Shown: positions 37,011 through 47,329 of the stretch, piece after piece | How positions within the stretch are numbered: position 1 is the stretch's first letter | Layout of the letters: each line of letters opens with the position of its first letter | Assembly (NCBI RefSeq): GCF_932526225.1 | Contig: NC_064039.1 | Coordinates: forward strand, 14,774,139 to 14,838,138 | Direction of reading: 5' to 3' | Length of the DNA: 64,000 nt | DNA from: Nematostella vectensis | Lineage: Eukaryota > Cnidaria > Anthozoa > Actiniaria > Edwardsiidae | Notes under the pieces: generated by a model | What the model saw: the letters and a program-made list of their open reading frames with translations, nothing else | Database searches by the model: none | Told to the model about the DNA's origin: nothing | Program-made: the position numbers and the translations under genes

Positions 37011-37783
37011 ATTTTGGGTGCTGGCAGTCAAATCATTTCCTACCAATTTGCTCAACTTTGGCTTGCTACAGCATCGATCATTAATATCGTAGTTTGATGC
37101 CCAACAGCAAAACAGTCTATGAACGCGCAATGGCCCGAGATTTGAGCAGCTCCTAATGGAACAGACTCCGTCTAAATGAAGTCTAGGCGCGCGAGGATGC
37201 CTTAGCTTTTTCTCGCGCGCGCAACTTTTTCCAGCCATGGTAACGCGTCTGACCGTTGTTTCGTCACAGGCAAAAGTGGCGTGTACAAACAGATTTTCAC
37301 ACTTCTTGCTGAAACTTCGGTGAGGCAAGACGTACATACTTTGCAACTGCAAAAAGAAACGAAAAATAAGCTAGAACAATGCCCGAAAGTCATAAAAATA
37401 CGTGAGTATCAGGCAGACTCTTCTATAGATTATTATTTTTCTTTTTTTAAAGTGAAATAAAGTGATAAAACACGATTAAACGATGGACTGAAAACTCCAT
37501 CTTGCAGATGATATATTTATATCGAATGATTTGCCCTTTAGTTGCAAGCGGACTCGAAGAGAAAGTGGCGAATCTCTTCGTCCGCCAAATAAGAAGGTCA
37601 AACAGACATCTGGCACGTCCGCAAACTGCCCGCCAAACGAGACGAGGGTAAAGACATGCAAATAAAGAGATGATCATAAATAAATGGACCTTTGATTATC
37701 GGAGCAGGATTTATTCAAAATATCACAAAAAATTGTTCCCCGTCATTTTCTGGAGATTTTTATTTATTGTATGCTAACACTAG

Positions 37784-40020
37784 GTCCCATCCCCTGCGTT
37801 GGAAGTGACCACGGCGGCTTCGATTCCACGGCAAAGAAAGCGAAGGGCGTGCCGTGAGTAAATCAATCATTTTTACTCTTTTTGAATTATAAATACACGG
37901 CATTTATAATATTAATAATGATAAAACAAGAATGATGATGATAATGTTGATACCCAGTAATATCAGGTTTCCTGTCAAAACATTGGTCAATAAATGATGG
38001 TGGTTGTGGTGGTGGTGGTTATGATAATAATGATATCAGTACTTTATTTATAAAGTGTCATATCCTGATGCTCCAATGACGATTTACATCTTCTTTAACT
38101 AAAAAAGGTTGATATAGAGAAAAAAAGAAAGATGATGATAATTTACAATTTAATTGAAAATAATAAAAGGCAAGTTATAAATATATCTACAAGCTAACAT
38201 AGATAAATATATGTGTTGCGTGATAAAAATATTCTTAAAAAGTTTAAAATTAATCATAACACTGTTTAAGTAGGTGATTTTTATGATTTTTTTTAAGAAA
38301 TACAAAATGAATGTTTTTTTTTTAAATATTGCCCTTTAGCAATCGATGTTGCCATCACGGATGAAGTGCTTCGCCGGGAGTATTGTCTCGGTGCTGAGCT
38401 AGGACAGGGTGGTTACGGGAAGGTGGTCAGTGCCGACAAGATTGTACGATGGAGACGGTTCAAGCGACCAAAGACAGTTCCCGTAAGCTTGGGGAATAAT
38501 TAGTATGCTTTGCTGTGATTGGAATTTATTGTTAAATCTTTTTTTTACTGTAAAACTGAATTCAAGTGCTTTTGTCATAGGTCGCCATCAAATATATGCC
38601 AGACGACGCTTATACGTCGCCATGTCCAGAGTATGTCTTAACATCATATACCTTACCTTACTTGTAAAGCATCAATATGTTTTTGTGGCCATGTTGTCAC
38701 TTATGCCGTTTTTGTTGTAACAGTTCAAGGATCGCATCATTCCAACTGAGGTCCGCTATCTGCACAAATGCCATCACGTGAACATCATAGAGCTCCTTGC
38801 ACACTACACCATGCTTGACGACGAACAGACCTCACGTCACGTGATAGTGATGGAACGGCCTGCGCACTGCCTCGATCTGTTCAGCTTCCTCGAGATTCAG
38901 CCACAAGGACGCGTGAAGGAGAAGGTCGCCAGGAAGATCTTCCGTGACGTGATGAGAGGGGTTGACTACTTGGACAAGAGGGGAATCCTGCACAATGACA
39001 TCAAGCCAGAGAACATCCTGCTGGAGGTTGAGCCCGCGGACAAATCCTCTAAAAGGCCACGGTGTAGCGAGAGGAAGTCAGCAGCTTTTCCCGCCATTGC
39101 TGGCCCATCAGTAGAACACGCGTCCGCCAGTGGAGCATCCAGTACCGAGCGTGCTGTTGCAAATATCCCTAAAGTCATTCGCGCCAAACTCATTGACTTT
39201 GGGTTCGCTACCGGTCGCAACGCAGACCCGAAAGTGTCCAAGTTTAGAGGTTAGCTCACATTTGGTATATTTCTAGAGTAGTGACGTGTGCTACAATTTA
39301 TTGAAAACATACTGGTACTCAAGCAGCCCCTATCGCTCTAAAGGTTGATTGCGAATCACGTGTTTCATCTTAGCACAGCTGACCCTAGTTGCTCCCACAT
39401 CCCCAAAGGGTCGCAAAGCGATCCAAAGCGAGGACGCGCGGCGCCTTGAGTGTGCTCCGGTTTATTGTAGTCCGGTGAAAACCTATAGTGCCTTGGTACT
39501 CAAAGGCAATCTGTCTTGACAGGTACAATGCAATACTGTCCGCCCGAGTACGACTCACTCCGCACGTACTACCGCCGCGAGGCGAATGTCTGGGCTCTGG
39601 GCTGCACTCTATACGAAATGCTAACGGGCCGCGTTGCGTACAAAGGGCCCAGCCAAGCAGCTAACCAGCCCCTTCAAATCCCCAAGTTCCTTTCGATGGG
39701 TAATTCCTATACTTGAGAAACTTGGGACATGGGGTAGCTAGTGATTTAAAAGAAAGCGTTAGATAAACGTATGTCTTTGCGCAGACTTCGTATTGTCAGA
39801 TTACGCTTTTTTTTTCTTATTTTGTGAGTAGTTTGCAGCGTTGATATCCTTTTTTTTTCTCACTTGTATCCCCGAGATTCGCTGATAAAATACTGATACA
39901 TAATTTTGTTTTATTTTTCAAGACGCGTGTGAGCTTCTCCAAAAGCTGCTCGAGAAAGAGGCGTTCTGGCGGACGAGCCTGGAGAGCATCTCGCAGGATC
40001 CGTGGCTCACAAGGGGCTAG
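37784..40020 (+). CDS. PIM-like serine/threonine protein kinase, 5' end not defined
   Basis: Exons seen are 37784-37853, 38340-38482, 38581-38630, 38724-39249, 39523-39699 and 39923-40020 (TAG). The kinase domain has the glycine loop LGQGGYGKV, the ATP lysine in VAIK, and EV in RIIPTEVRYL. The catalytic loop reads HNDIKPEN (usual HRD arginine is Asn, the aspartate kept), and LIDFG, PPEY and WALGC follow. The MERP hinge and PTEV wording point to the PIM branch. A loop of about 50 residues, rich in Ser and Ala, sits between the catalytic loop and DFG. The first listed exon encodes a basic stretch (RQRKRR); an upstream start exon is not identified. Joining 38630 to 38724 at the only visible GT-AG pair leaves the frame off by one, so this junction needs checking. 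Others agree in phase. Confidence 0.85.
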
Positions 40021-40049
40021 ACAGGGGGGCTTGTATCTAGTGCCGTAGA

Positions 40050-40218
40050 ATTCAATAAACAGATCTAGCTGAAGCAAGGCTGAAGTTTAGGAAATGTGGG
40101 ACTCTTCTATAAACAGATCTAGCTGAAGTAAGGCTGAAGTTTAGGAAATGTGGGACTCTTCTATAAACAGATCTAGCTGAAGTAAGGCTGAAGTTTAGGA
40201 AATGTGGGACTCTTCTAA
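40050..40218 (+). repeat. 54-bp tandem repeat just after the kinase stop
   Basis: Three copies of a unit beginning ATAAACAGATCTAGCTGAAG and ending GGGACTCTTCT, in the likely 3' untranslated region of the kinase gene. Each copy contains AATAAAC or ATAAAC close to a weak polyadenylation signal. Confidence 0.9.
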
Positions 40219-40704
40219 AGGGTCTAGATATTCTAATGTAATAACATCCTAGAAAAGCCAGAGTAAGTAGGGGAAGAGTCTTCCTCTATCAACTCTGACA
40301 AAAGGGAAAGTTTTCATAAATCGGTAAAATCCAATGTACTTATAATTTTCTTGTGTTATTTCTGAATTGTTTCTTTTGTTTTCTTTTATTATTATTTATG
40401 TGTTTCATGTTTATGTTTTACAAATTTATGAAAACCCCTCATATGATACCACATCGGTCTAGGAAGTTATATTTGTAAATATAATTAAGTAAAATAATCG
40501 AAACAATGTTTTTTTTGCGCATGCGCGGATATTGAGCAGTGATTCGCAGTGGTAAAGCTATCAGCTGAATCGGGAACAAGGGACGCAGAAATTATGAGTT
40601 GCTTTCTTTTCAAGTTCACTACTCAGCTACGCGGATGAACCAGTGGCTAGTTTTACAACACAGCACGGAATAAACCAGTTGCATTACTACCTCTATAGCC
40701 AAGT

Positions 40705-40803
40705 TTCATTCTATCTAAGTCTTCTATCTATCTTAGTCTTCTATCTATCTAAGTCTTCTATCTATCTAAGTCTTCTATCTATCTAAGTCTTCTATCTATC
40801 TAA
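40705..40803. repeat. Short tandem repeat, TATCTAAGTCTTC type
   Basis: About six copies of a 15-16 base unit (TCTTCTATCTATCTAAG). Simple sequence with no other feature. Confidence 0.9.
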
Positions 40804-40941
40804 GGTCAGTGCATTTTATTGTTGAGATAAAAATCACATATAAAAGCATACACAAAGTTGTTTATCCTATTGGAAGATACTTCAATGCCTCCTTAAAGTA
40901 CCCTTGTCAATCACACCTTTGTTATTGCGTTCATTCCATAT

Positions 40942-41270
40942 TGGGGGGGGGGGGGGGGGTGAATAGGGGTATGTAAATTCGCCGATACGCAACATTTTCG
41001 GGGCAAATCCGTGGATCCGCAGATAGTTTAGATCCGCATGGTTTGACAGATAAACAATAGCATCGATTGAAATTCATTTAAAATCCGAAATTCGACCTTC
41101 AAAGCAGTCAAAATTCGAAATCCGTGCCCAAATTGTCAACAGATCCGTGATCCACCGTATTTCCAAAATCCGTCAATCCGCTGAAATAATCATCAAAATC
41201 CGTAATCCGTGAGCATTTCGAGGCTGAATCCGCCGATCCGCGAACCTATTCACCCCCCCCCCCCCCATAT
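40942..41270. repeat. MITE with poly-G terminal inverted repeats
   Basis: Left end: a run of 16 or more G followed by TGAATAGG. Right end: CCTATTCA followed by a C run. Both sides are flanked by CCATATT, a likely target duplication. The interior of about 290 bases is packed with AATCCG and GATCCG words and has no coding capacity. Confidence 0.75.
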
Positions 41271-41271
41271 T

Positions 41272-42737
41272 GGAAGTCACATAATATACTTAGATCTACC
41301 CTGGGTAACAGAAGCTCGAGCTTCACTCCGACAACACGAGCCGAGAAGCGGCGACGAGTTTTGCTCGGATGACAAAATGGCGGCGGACAGAGGCTGTTAA
41401 ATGCGGTAGGTGCGCGCGCATCCTGCGTACATACACGACTGCCATGAGGAACAAGCTCATTATCGAGAAGTCCAGGGGCACGCAGCGCGCTTTGTTACGT
41501 CGGATAACTAGACTCATTTGAATCCGGTACAATGACGCGTCACCTTTTAGAACTGGGTTTGCAGCGACTTGAAGATGGCAAACGTGCCAGCTCACAAGTC
41601 CTTCTAATCACTGGCCTCAACAACATTTCAAGAAAATTTAGCCAAAAATTGTCGTTTTTGCCAAACGCGGTCACCTCCATATAAGGAAACTATTATATTC
41701 CTGATTTGGAAAAAAACTGCATGATTCTTAGTTTTTTTTTTTCAAGGTTACCGTACCGCAGGTGCTTCGTAAACATTATGACTTGTAATCAGAAGAGAAA
41801 AACAGTGACTTTGACCATCTTTGGTCAATGGAGAAAGTATCTGAAAAGAAACTAAGAGTCCTCGGTACCAGTCCCTCAAAACGACAACGTTTTCTTCATA
41901 TGGAATCACAATCTGGTTATTAGCTGTGGGGAGGGGATGTGCAGTAGTCAATATATATAGAAAAAAGTATTTTTTTAAAAAAAGACTACTTTTTGGTGGT
42001 AAAGTGAGATGGCCACAACCCCCTATGCCTGTACATACCCAGTAAGCTATTTAGTACTACGTGGTGGCCATGAAAATAGCTATTGAAATGATTACTGTAC
42101 ATGTGTTAAAAACACAGTCAAAACACAGTTTACCAAAAGCTAAAAGCGATCCAAATGAATGCATTTCAATGGTAATTATGGCGGAAATGTGCAGCTTACT
42201 TGTCCAAGCGCAAAACTCGAAATCATTGTCTCCAAATATTAATACTTACGTTTTTTTTATAAAGGGAAATATCAATTCTTACTTTTAGATAGTAGTATTC
42301 TTTCTGTGGACGATTTGATCGGCAGTATGTTCCTCATTCTTCAAGACGTCTAGATCGAGATGTTCAGATTGTTATAGTCGATTTAGAGCAAGATCGGCCC
42401 AACGGAATATCGTTATATTTCACTTTGACTTCAAACTCGGTTTAGTAATTACAGCATATTTTAAAGGAGTCTCACATATATTTTTGCACTGTCACTTTTT
42501 TCCAAACTTCGCCCTTCGATTAATCCCAATTATTCCGCAATCGGTTTGGATTTTACCTGGCATTGCAAAAAACACCGAATCTAGGATGTTTCTTTCATAA
42601 GAATTTGAAAGAATAAATGAAATCGCGTAAATAATGATTGTATGGAAGCGGTTTGAAAATGCGTGTTTTTTTAGGAAAGCAGTCCTTTTGAACTGACGCG
42701 GGCCACCTTAAGGAAAATAAAAACTTGTCGAAGGACA
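41272..42737. other. Non-coding interval before the Polinton-like element
   Basis: AT-rich. A CpG-containing patch at 41310-41420 includes CAAAATGGCGGCGG and could be a promoter region, but no gene follows on either strand that I can support. Confidence 0.35.
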
Positions 42738-42743
42738 AAAGAG

Positions 42744-42795
42744 GGGGGGGGGACTTTGGATTTTCATAGACACCGAAACGCGTTTCGCGTAGATT
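42744..42795. repeat. Left terminal inverted repeat
   Basis: Starts with a run of nine G, then ACTTTGGATTTTCATAGACA, CCGAAACGCG and TTTCGCGTAGATT. It pairs with 54401-54450, differing by one base inside and by G-run length at the tip. Confidence 0.93.
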
Positions 42796-42917
42796 ACGCT
42801 TGCCGGAACGGCAGGCGTCATGTGCGTTTGCGGGCAAACACTGGGAAGCGAGGGGTATATGGCACCACTGCTAACGGCGCTGTTTGCCATGTCTGTTACG
42901 TCGGAGCTAGGTTAGCT

Positions 42918-43200
42918 CTAATACAAGGCGAACAGGCTTGCCTTTAAAGTCCACCCGTCTACCGCAGTCATCCCTGATCCATATTTGGACACTCGAGACA
43001 AACTCAGAGGAAGATGCTGCGACACAAACGGGGGTGTCGGGTCCATAGACGACTTTCTCGTGCGGCCTCCGCGGGTTTCTAGGAAAGCGAGAACGTTTGA
43101 AGGCTTGCCTAAGGAGAGGAGTTGCGTGCGATCTACGATATCGCAGCAGATGTAGAGGGCCTCTATTTTCGGCAAAGCCACCTTAAGTGGGAGTCCCCCT
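42918..43200 (-). pseudogene. C-terminal fragment of an unknown element protein
   Basis: Minus-strand frame that stays open to 43457 but has no ATG in the part that looks protein-like. The segment with IEALYICCDIVDRTQ, followed by alternating hydrophobic strands and ending LKASLFALY, looks like the end of a beta-rich protein. In related elements such a C-terminus might belong to a virion protein, but this is inference. Upstream it merges with an in-frame 45-base duplication and then overlaps the divergent start of the next gene, so the N-terminal part is probably lost. Confidence 0.35.
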
Positions 43201-43204
43201 AAGG

Positions 43205-43294
43205 GCAGTGCCGGAGCGCCAGGAAGCGTGGGCGCCTTATCGGCCGCTAGCAGTGCCGGAGCGCCAGGAAGCGTGGGCGCCTTATCGGCCGCTC
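43205..43294. repeat. 45-bp tandem duplication
   Basis: Two perfect copies of a unit beginning CAGTGCCGGAGCGCCAGGAA and ending CGGCCGCT, period 45. It inserts 15 codons into the overlapping minus-strand frame without shifting it. Perfect identity means it is recent. Confidence 0.95.
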
Positions 43295-43387
43295 GAAGTA
43301 GAGCGTCTGTTCGCCTTTGGTGAGCACAGTATGTAACACTACCATTGTGTTGAACACAGCACGCCTTCGTGTTTAATAGGACTGAGC

Positions 43388-44921
43388 ATGGATTGGGAAG
43401 GCTGGCGGATGCTGAACGAAGAGGCAAAAGGGGTGGAAGAGACGAAGAAGGTGGCAACTGCGGCGGGAGCCTCTATAGCCGATCATATCAAACACGCTAT
43501 AGCCGAACAAGTCAAACGCGCAAAACCCGGTTTCCCTAGGTCTCTGACCCTCAGGCAAAAGCTGCTCTACGCCGTGCCCGCGACCCCCGTGGAGAGCACG
43601 GCCTCAGACATCACCCCACTACTCACGCAGCTAGAGATACACGTGGCTGAGGACAAATCATTCACGACTAGGGTCCGAGACATATTCAAAGAGACAGTAG
43701 TCACGCACAAGTCCGCCAAGGAGTCTCGCCGGTGGCTATCGGAGCCTTCCTATGGGTACTGGCCACAGCAACTCAACTTTGCGGTCTGGTGCGCAACCGC
43801 CGGATGCGGGGTGTCCCTAACCGACCCAGCTTTCGCCACGCTACCCTTTGTCATCAGGGGATTTCTAAGGTTTCACGTCTACTTTACCACGCGGAGGGTA
43901 CTCTACGAGCTCGGCGCCCCCCTGCCTGGCGACAGCCCGTTCACGCAAAAAGGTAACCCCTACAAGAAAGCCGCTTTCCAGCGTCTATGTATAGAGTTCG
44001 GTTTGCCGCGTAAGCCGGACTTCCGATGGAAAGGCGGGCGGAACCACGGGCTAGGCGATGTGTTTGTGTTCTACCCGGGGGAAGGGGTATCGCAAAGTGC
44101 ACGTGATCCGTGGCTACGACACGGCGGCGGACGAGTACACGAGCCACCTCAATCTGTTTAGCGGCGAAGGTGGGACGTACAATAGTGGGAAGCAGGTGGG
44201 TTTCATACGCAACGACGACCACGGGGGCGTGCAATATAGCTGGTTTGCGTCTCCCAAAGGCGAGGGGCTAACAAAAGCAGGGCTAGGAAGACTCGATCGC
44301 TCGGTCGAGGCGTTCGTCTACGCAGTGCTTGGCGCGCAGGTGAACGTCCGTTCCTCCATCGCGGGGGCCGGTGGGCCGGCCGTGGAGGCGCAGGCGGAGT
44401 TCACGAAGCTGCTTGAAGACGCGATCATCGAAAACGACATCATCGCTCAAAGCGTGCAAAGGCACCAGTTAGCCGTGCAGAAGGCCAAGGTGAGACTGAG
44501 TCTTGCGGTCGCACCAGAGGTGTGGCTGATGCCGGGCGATCTGGTGATAAACACGTAAAGCGTTGTGGGCTACAACAACAAACTGCAGAAAGCCACAGAC
44601 TCCATGACGCTCGGCGCAAACGCGATCAACACTGAGACAAAGCCAGTCGGTGCTCATAACATGTCCGGTGGGCATCCTAGGGTGCAACACGTGACTGATC
44701 CGAGGATCGACCGCGAGGTGCGAAGCAAGACTTTCGCACCTGCGAAAGTGCACGCAGAGGGCGCGGCGCCTGCCCCCTCTCCACGTATGCATGCTGCGCA
44801 TAGCATGACTGCCGCCGGAACGGCAGGCGCAGCCGGACCGGACGAAAAGAGTGACCACACCGCCCTCAAGGCGGGGTTGTCGGCACTCGCGGTGGCCGCG
44901 GCGTATTACTTGTTCCGATGA
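43388..44921 (+). pseudogene. Largest unknown gene of the element (about 500 codons), one frameshift and one stop
   Basis: Frame 43388-44161 continues in another frame from about 44080 to 44558, and then, in the same frame after one TAA (44556-44558), on to 44921. The switch lies at a G-rich run near 44078-44096. Landmarks are GYWPQQLNFAVWCATAGCG, a tyrosine/phenylalanine-rich helix (RFHVYFTTRRVLYELG), GRNHGLGDVFVFYPG before the break, and AEVWLMPGDL-like wording (APEVWLMPGDL) before the stop. The C-terminus has a single hydrophobic helix ending YYLFR. I find no known domain. Its size, position and one-copy nature make it the best candidate for a main structural protein, but this is speculation. 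Confidence 0.6.
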
Positions 44922-45172
44922 TTGCTTTGCATTCGACGAACCAAGAACGCGGCTACGGCTAGAATGAGCAGCCACGCATTCTCGCCAAGGAATTTCACCG
45001 CTTCTCCTGCAGCCTTAAACACGAAGTTCGCGATGCTGCCAACTAGTCCAGGGAGAAGTTCGCCTAGCTTTTTCCCGATAGCCTTAAGCCCGTTACCGAC
45101 CCCTCTGGCCACGGAGGAGAGCGACATGCCAAGCGACGTCACAATGGCCGCGATCGTCGTCGCTACGGCCAA
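44906..45172 (-). CDS. Small membrane-associated protein of the element
   Basis: An 88-residue protein. Residues 1-25 are hydrophobic and small (AVATTIAAIVTSLGMS), the middle is amphipathic and Gly/Lys-rich (GNGLKAIGKKLGELLPGLVG), and a transmembrane helix follows (AWLLILAVAAFLVRR) before a basic end. It overlaps the convergent gene on the other strand by 16 bases and lies 43 bases after the next minus-strand gene. The composition is like membrane-active or membrane-anchored minor virion components. No homologous domain is recognised, so the function is unknown. Confidence 0.6.
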   Translation of the reverse strand: MAVATTIAAIVTSLGMSLSSVARGVGNGLKAIGKKLGELLPGLVGSIANFVFKAAGEAVKFLGENAWLLILAVAAFLVRRMQSNHRNK

Positions 45173-45215
45173 CCCGATAGCGGTGACGGTAAAGCCGTAC
45201 TTTTTGAAGATGGCT

Positions 45216-45437
45216 TTAGATGCGCTCTCTTAGCGGCTTTTGGTTCTCGAGCTCTCGGTTTTCGCGTTCTAGTTCGTCAATCTCGGATAGCCTTTCCTCG
45301 TTGCGCTCACGGGACTCTTGGCGGCGGCTCTCTGACGTGTTAGGGTCGTCGATGGTCTCCCTGTCTGTGGCTACCACCCCTTGCAGCTCTTTGACTCGTT
45401 CTGTGTTCTCCTGGATGACCGCGTCTATCTCTGCCAC
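45216..45437 (-). CDS. Small coiled-coil protein of the element
   Basis: A 73-residue, very charged protein, almost entirely one predicted helix with heptad-like spacing (IDAVIQENTERVKELQGVV at 4-22, then ERLSEIDELERENRELENQ at 48-66). It probably forms a two-gene transcription unit with the membrane protein gene downstream. Function unknown; an oligomeric scaffold or stalk role would fit but is inference. Confidence 0.55.
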   Translation of the reverse strand: MAEIDAVIQENTERVKELQGVVATDRETIDDPNTSESRRQESRERNEERLSEIDELERENRELENQKPLRERI

Positions 45438-45565
45438 TCAGAAGAGAGGATGAAAGAGTACATGAAGGCCCTCAAGACGAAAAAAATTCTCGAAGTTAGA
45501 GGTTTGCTTGCGTCACCCTTATACCATCGCCCTAGTTGAACGGTAAGCGCAGTAAACCACCACCC

Positions 45566-45580
45566 ACGTATACGTATACG
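45566..45580. promoter_or_regulatory. CGTATACGTATACG palindromic motif
   Basis: ACGTATACGTATACG lies about 60 bases before the plus-strand gene at 45641 and about 130 bases before the minus-strand gene starting at 45437. The same word occurs directly before the ATG at 47826. Probably a TATA-like or factor-binding site of the element. Confidence 0.4.
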
Positions 45581-45602
45581 CATCGACCACACCGCCCTCA
45601 AG

Positions 45603-45620
45603 GCACGTGAAACGTACACA
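45603..45620 (+). promoter_or_regulatory. 18-bp motif GCACGTGAAACGTACACA upstream of an element gene
   Basis: Identical 18 bases occur at 47305-47322. Both copies lie shortly before an ATG (20 bases here, 7 bases there). Two identical 18-mers at equivalent places suggest a shared promoter element. Confidence 0.5.
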
Positions 45621-45640
45621 TGTGTTGCACCCTAGGGTGT

Positions 45641-46253
45641 ATGATGAGCGACGAATACTTTGAGAGTCTTCTTGAGGGGGGCGCCGCCGGCCTCCCGGCC
45701 GTCGGGTCGCTGGGCTGCTCGACGCAGCCTGTCAGAACGACAACCGAGAACGGCAACCGAGCAAACTGAGATAGCAGAGGCGAGGGAGAAACTCGCGATT
45801 CTCGTAGCCTCGGGGAAGTCGAGAGAAATGGTAGGCAAGGCCCTGACTCACGACGACGTCAAACGCATGGGCGCCGAGGAGGTGAGGAAGTACGAGAAGC
45901 GATACGAGACCGCTCTAGCCAGCCGGACTACAGACGCCCTGGCAGACAGCTTTCTGAAGCTTACGACCAAGCTAGTAGGCATGACGCTGCCGATAGACAG
46001 TGTGGTCGATCTCCACAATGACCTAGTGTCCGACTACATCATCAACAACGAGCGCCGCACATTGTGCGGAAGCCTGTCTCTACGCTGCGGTCGTTTGATG
46101 GCTTTAGCCGTCGGTGCGTTACACGTAGCACGCCATGTGGACACTGCCGGGACGGCAAGCGCTGACACGCGGTGTCAACACGAGGTAGCAGTCGCGGACC
46201 CACCAGTGGTTTGCCCGCAAACGCACACTGGCGAGTCTGCCACCTCAGAGTAG
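45641..46253 (+). pseudogene. Unknown helical protein of the element, one frameshift near the start
   Basis: The natural start is probably ATG 45641 (MMSDEYFESLLEGGAAG), which stays open only to about 45767; the remaining protein is in the frame that runs to 46253. After the break come highly helical segments (REKLAILVASGKSREMVG, DDVKRMGAEEVRKYEKRYETA), a hydrophobic stretch near LKLTTKLVGMTLPIDS, and LCGSLSLRCGRLMALAVGALHVA. The final 36 residues look like non-homologous tail sequence that arose by repeat insertion. It is preceded by the 18-bp motif. No domain recognised. Confidence 0.55.
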
Positions 46254-46306
46254 ACGTTCATTTGAAAGCTTGCCACTTCTTCAGCAACCAAGTAGTTGCA
46301 TCACAA

Positions 46307-46957
46307 ATGGAGGGACCTCAAGGAAGTACTAGTGCTCAGCCTGCCGGAACGACAAACGGGTCAGCGGAACCTGACAAACAAGCTGCTGATGAGCATCATC
46401 AAAAAACTGCTCACGAACCTGCACGTACGCCTTCGGCGTTGGTGGAGAGACTCACGAGCCCTGAGCCACCTGCGACACGACCTAAACACCCTGGACGAGT
46501 CGAAGCCGGAAGGCGCTTGGCAGAGTGGAACCGACTTAACAGAGCGAAGAAGAAAGCTGTGCAACACGTTGAGTCGCCGGTCGCTAGCGAGTCGCAGGGA
46601 CGCGAGGGCTTGCGCGCGCGCGCCGAAGATGCCGCCGCCGGAACGGCAAGCGCTGGCACGCCTTCGGCACACACACCAGTCCCGGAAAGCAACTCTGCTT
46701 GGTCGGCCAGCTCGGTTATCGGAGTCGCTGGTCTTCTAGTGTCATTGATCAGCCTCTACACACGTAGGCGGGAGCTGGCTGCCGCGTTCACTCATACACC
46801 AGCTGTTAAACAGAGAGCTACCGATCCACTTGTAGTGGCCGACGACGTGACCCCGCCCGCAAATGCACAGCACATCAAGGATCTACCGCTTGCCGCTCCG
46901 GCGACAGCGCTTCGCGCTCCCGGACTATGCAAATCTCGACTGTTAACCATGGAGTAA
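46307..46957 (+). CDS. Unknown single-pass membrane protein of the element
   Basis: 216 residues. The N-terminal half is Pro/Ser/Thr/Ala-rich and unstructured. It includes a basic helix, RVEAGRRLAEWNRLNRAKKK at about 75-94, resembling short nucleic-acid or scaffold binding segments. One transmembrane helix follows (VIGVAGLLVSLISLY, about 137-151) and then RRRE. Two GC palindromes of the element (around 46342 and 46637) lie inside the coding region and read as Ala/Gly/Thr-rich insertions, so part of the length is repeat-derived. The start is chosen because the frame upstream reads through the tail of the previous gene. Function unknown. Confidence 0.55.
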   Translation: MEGPQGSTSAQPAGTTNGSAEPDKQAADEHHQKTAHEPARTPSALVERLTSPEPPATRPKHPGRVEAGRRLAEWNRLNRAKKKAVQHVESPVASESQGREGLRARAEDAAAGTASAGTPSAHTPVPESNSAWSASSVIGVAGLLVSLISLYTRRRELAAAFTHTPAVKQRATDPLVVADDVTPPANAQHIKDLPLAAPATALRAPGLCKSRLLTME

Positions 46958-47027
46958 GAAGACATTTAAACACAAGAGCCCCACCCATATCCGCACGTCC
47001 GTGCATCATATGCGTACACGCGTACAT

Positions 47028-47252
47028 ATGTCGACGACGCAGCAAAGCAAGATTACAAAGACCATCACCGACGCCGCAGTCATAACCGGCCTCGTCGCCG
47101 GTATTGGCTGGGTTGGGCGCAAGGTCTTGCGCGAAGACTTCACCAAAGACCCCTCCGCGAACGCCATGAACTGCGCAAAAATGACTGCCGCTGTTGCGGG
47201 TGCTGTCGCTTTGAAGGGTTACCTTGAGGACCAGAAGATCCTGCCCAATTAG
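47028..47252 (+). CDS. Small hydrophobic protein of the element
   Basis: 74 residues from ATG 47028 (an upstream in-frame extension to 47001 is less likely). Two hydrophobic helices are seen, VITGLVAGIGWVG and MTAAVAGAVALKGYL, joined by a polar segment with DPSANAMN. The ATG sits in a near palindrome CATATGCGTAC...GTACATATG (47008-47030). Probably an inner-membrane or virion membrane component by composition; no family is recognised. Confidence 0.55.
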   Translation: MSTTQQSKITKTITDAAVITGLVAGIGWVGRKVLREDFTKDPSANAMNCAKMTAAVAGAVALKGYLEDQKILPN

Positions 47253-47304
47253 TAGTGTACTACACGTGTAGGCAACGTATTAGACTCGTGTTCACGTACA
47301 CACA

Positions 47305-47322
47305 GCACGTGAAACGTACACA
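47305..47322 (+). promoter_or_regulatory. Second copy of the 18-bp upstream motif
   Basis: Identical to 45603-45620 and placed seven bases before the ATG at 47330. Confidence 0.5.
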
Positions 47323-47329
47323 CTACTCG

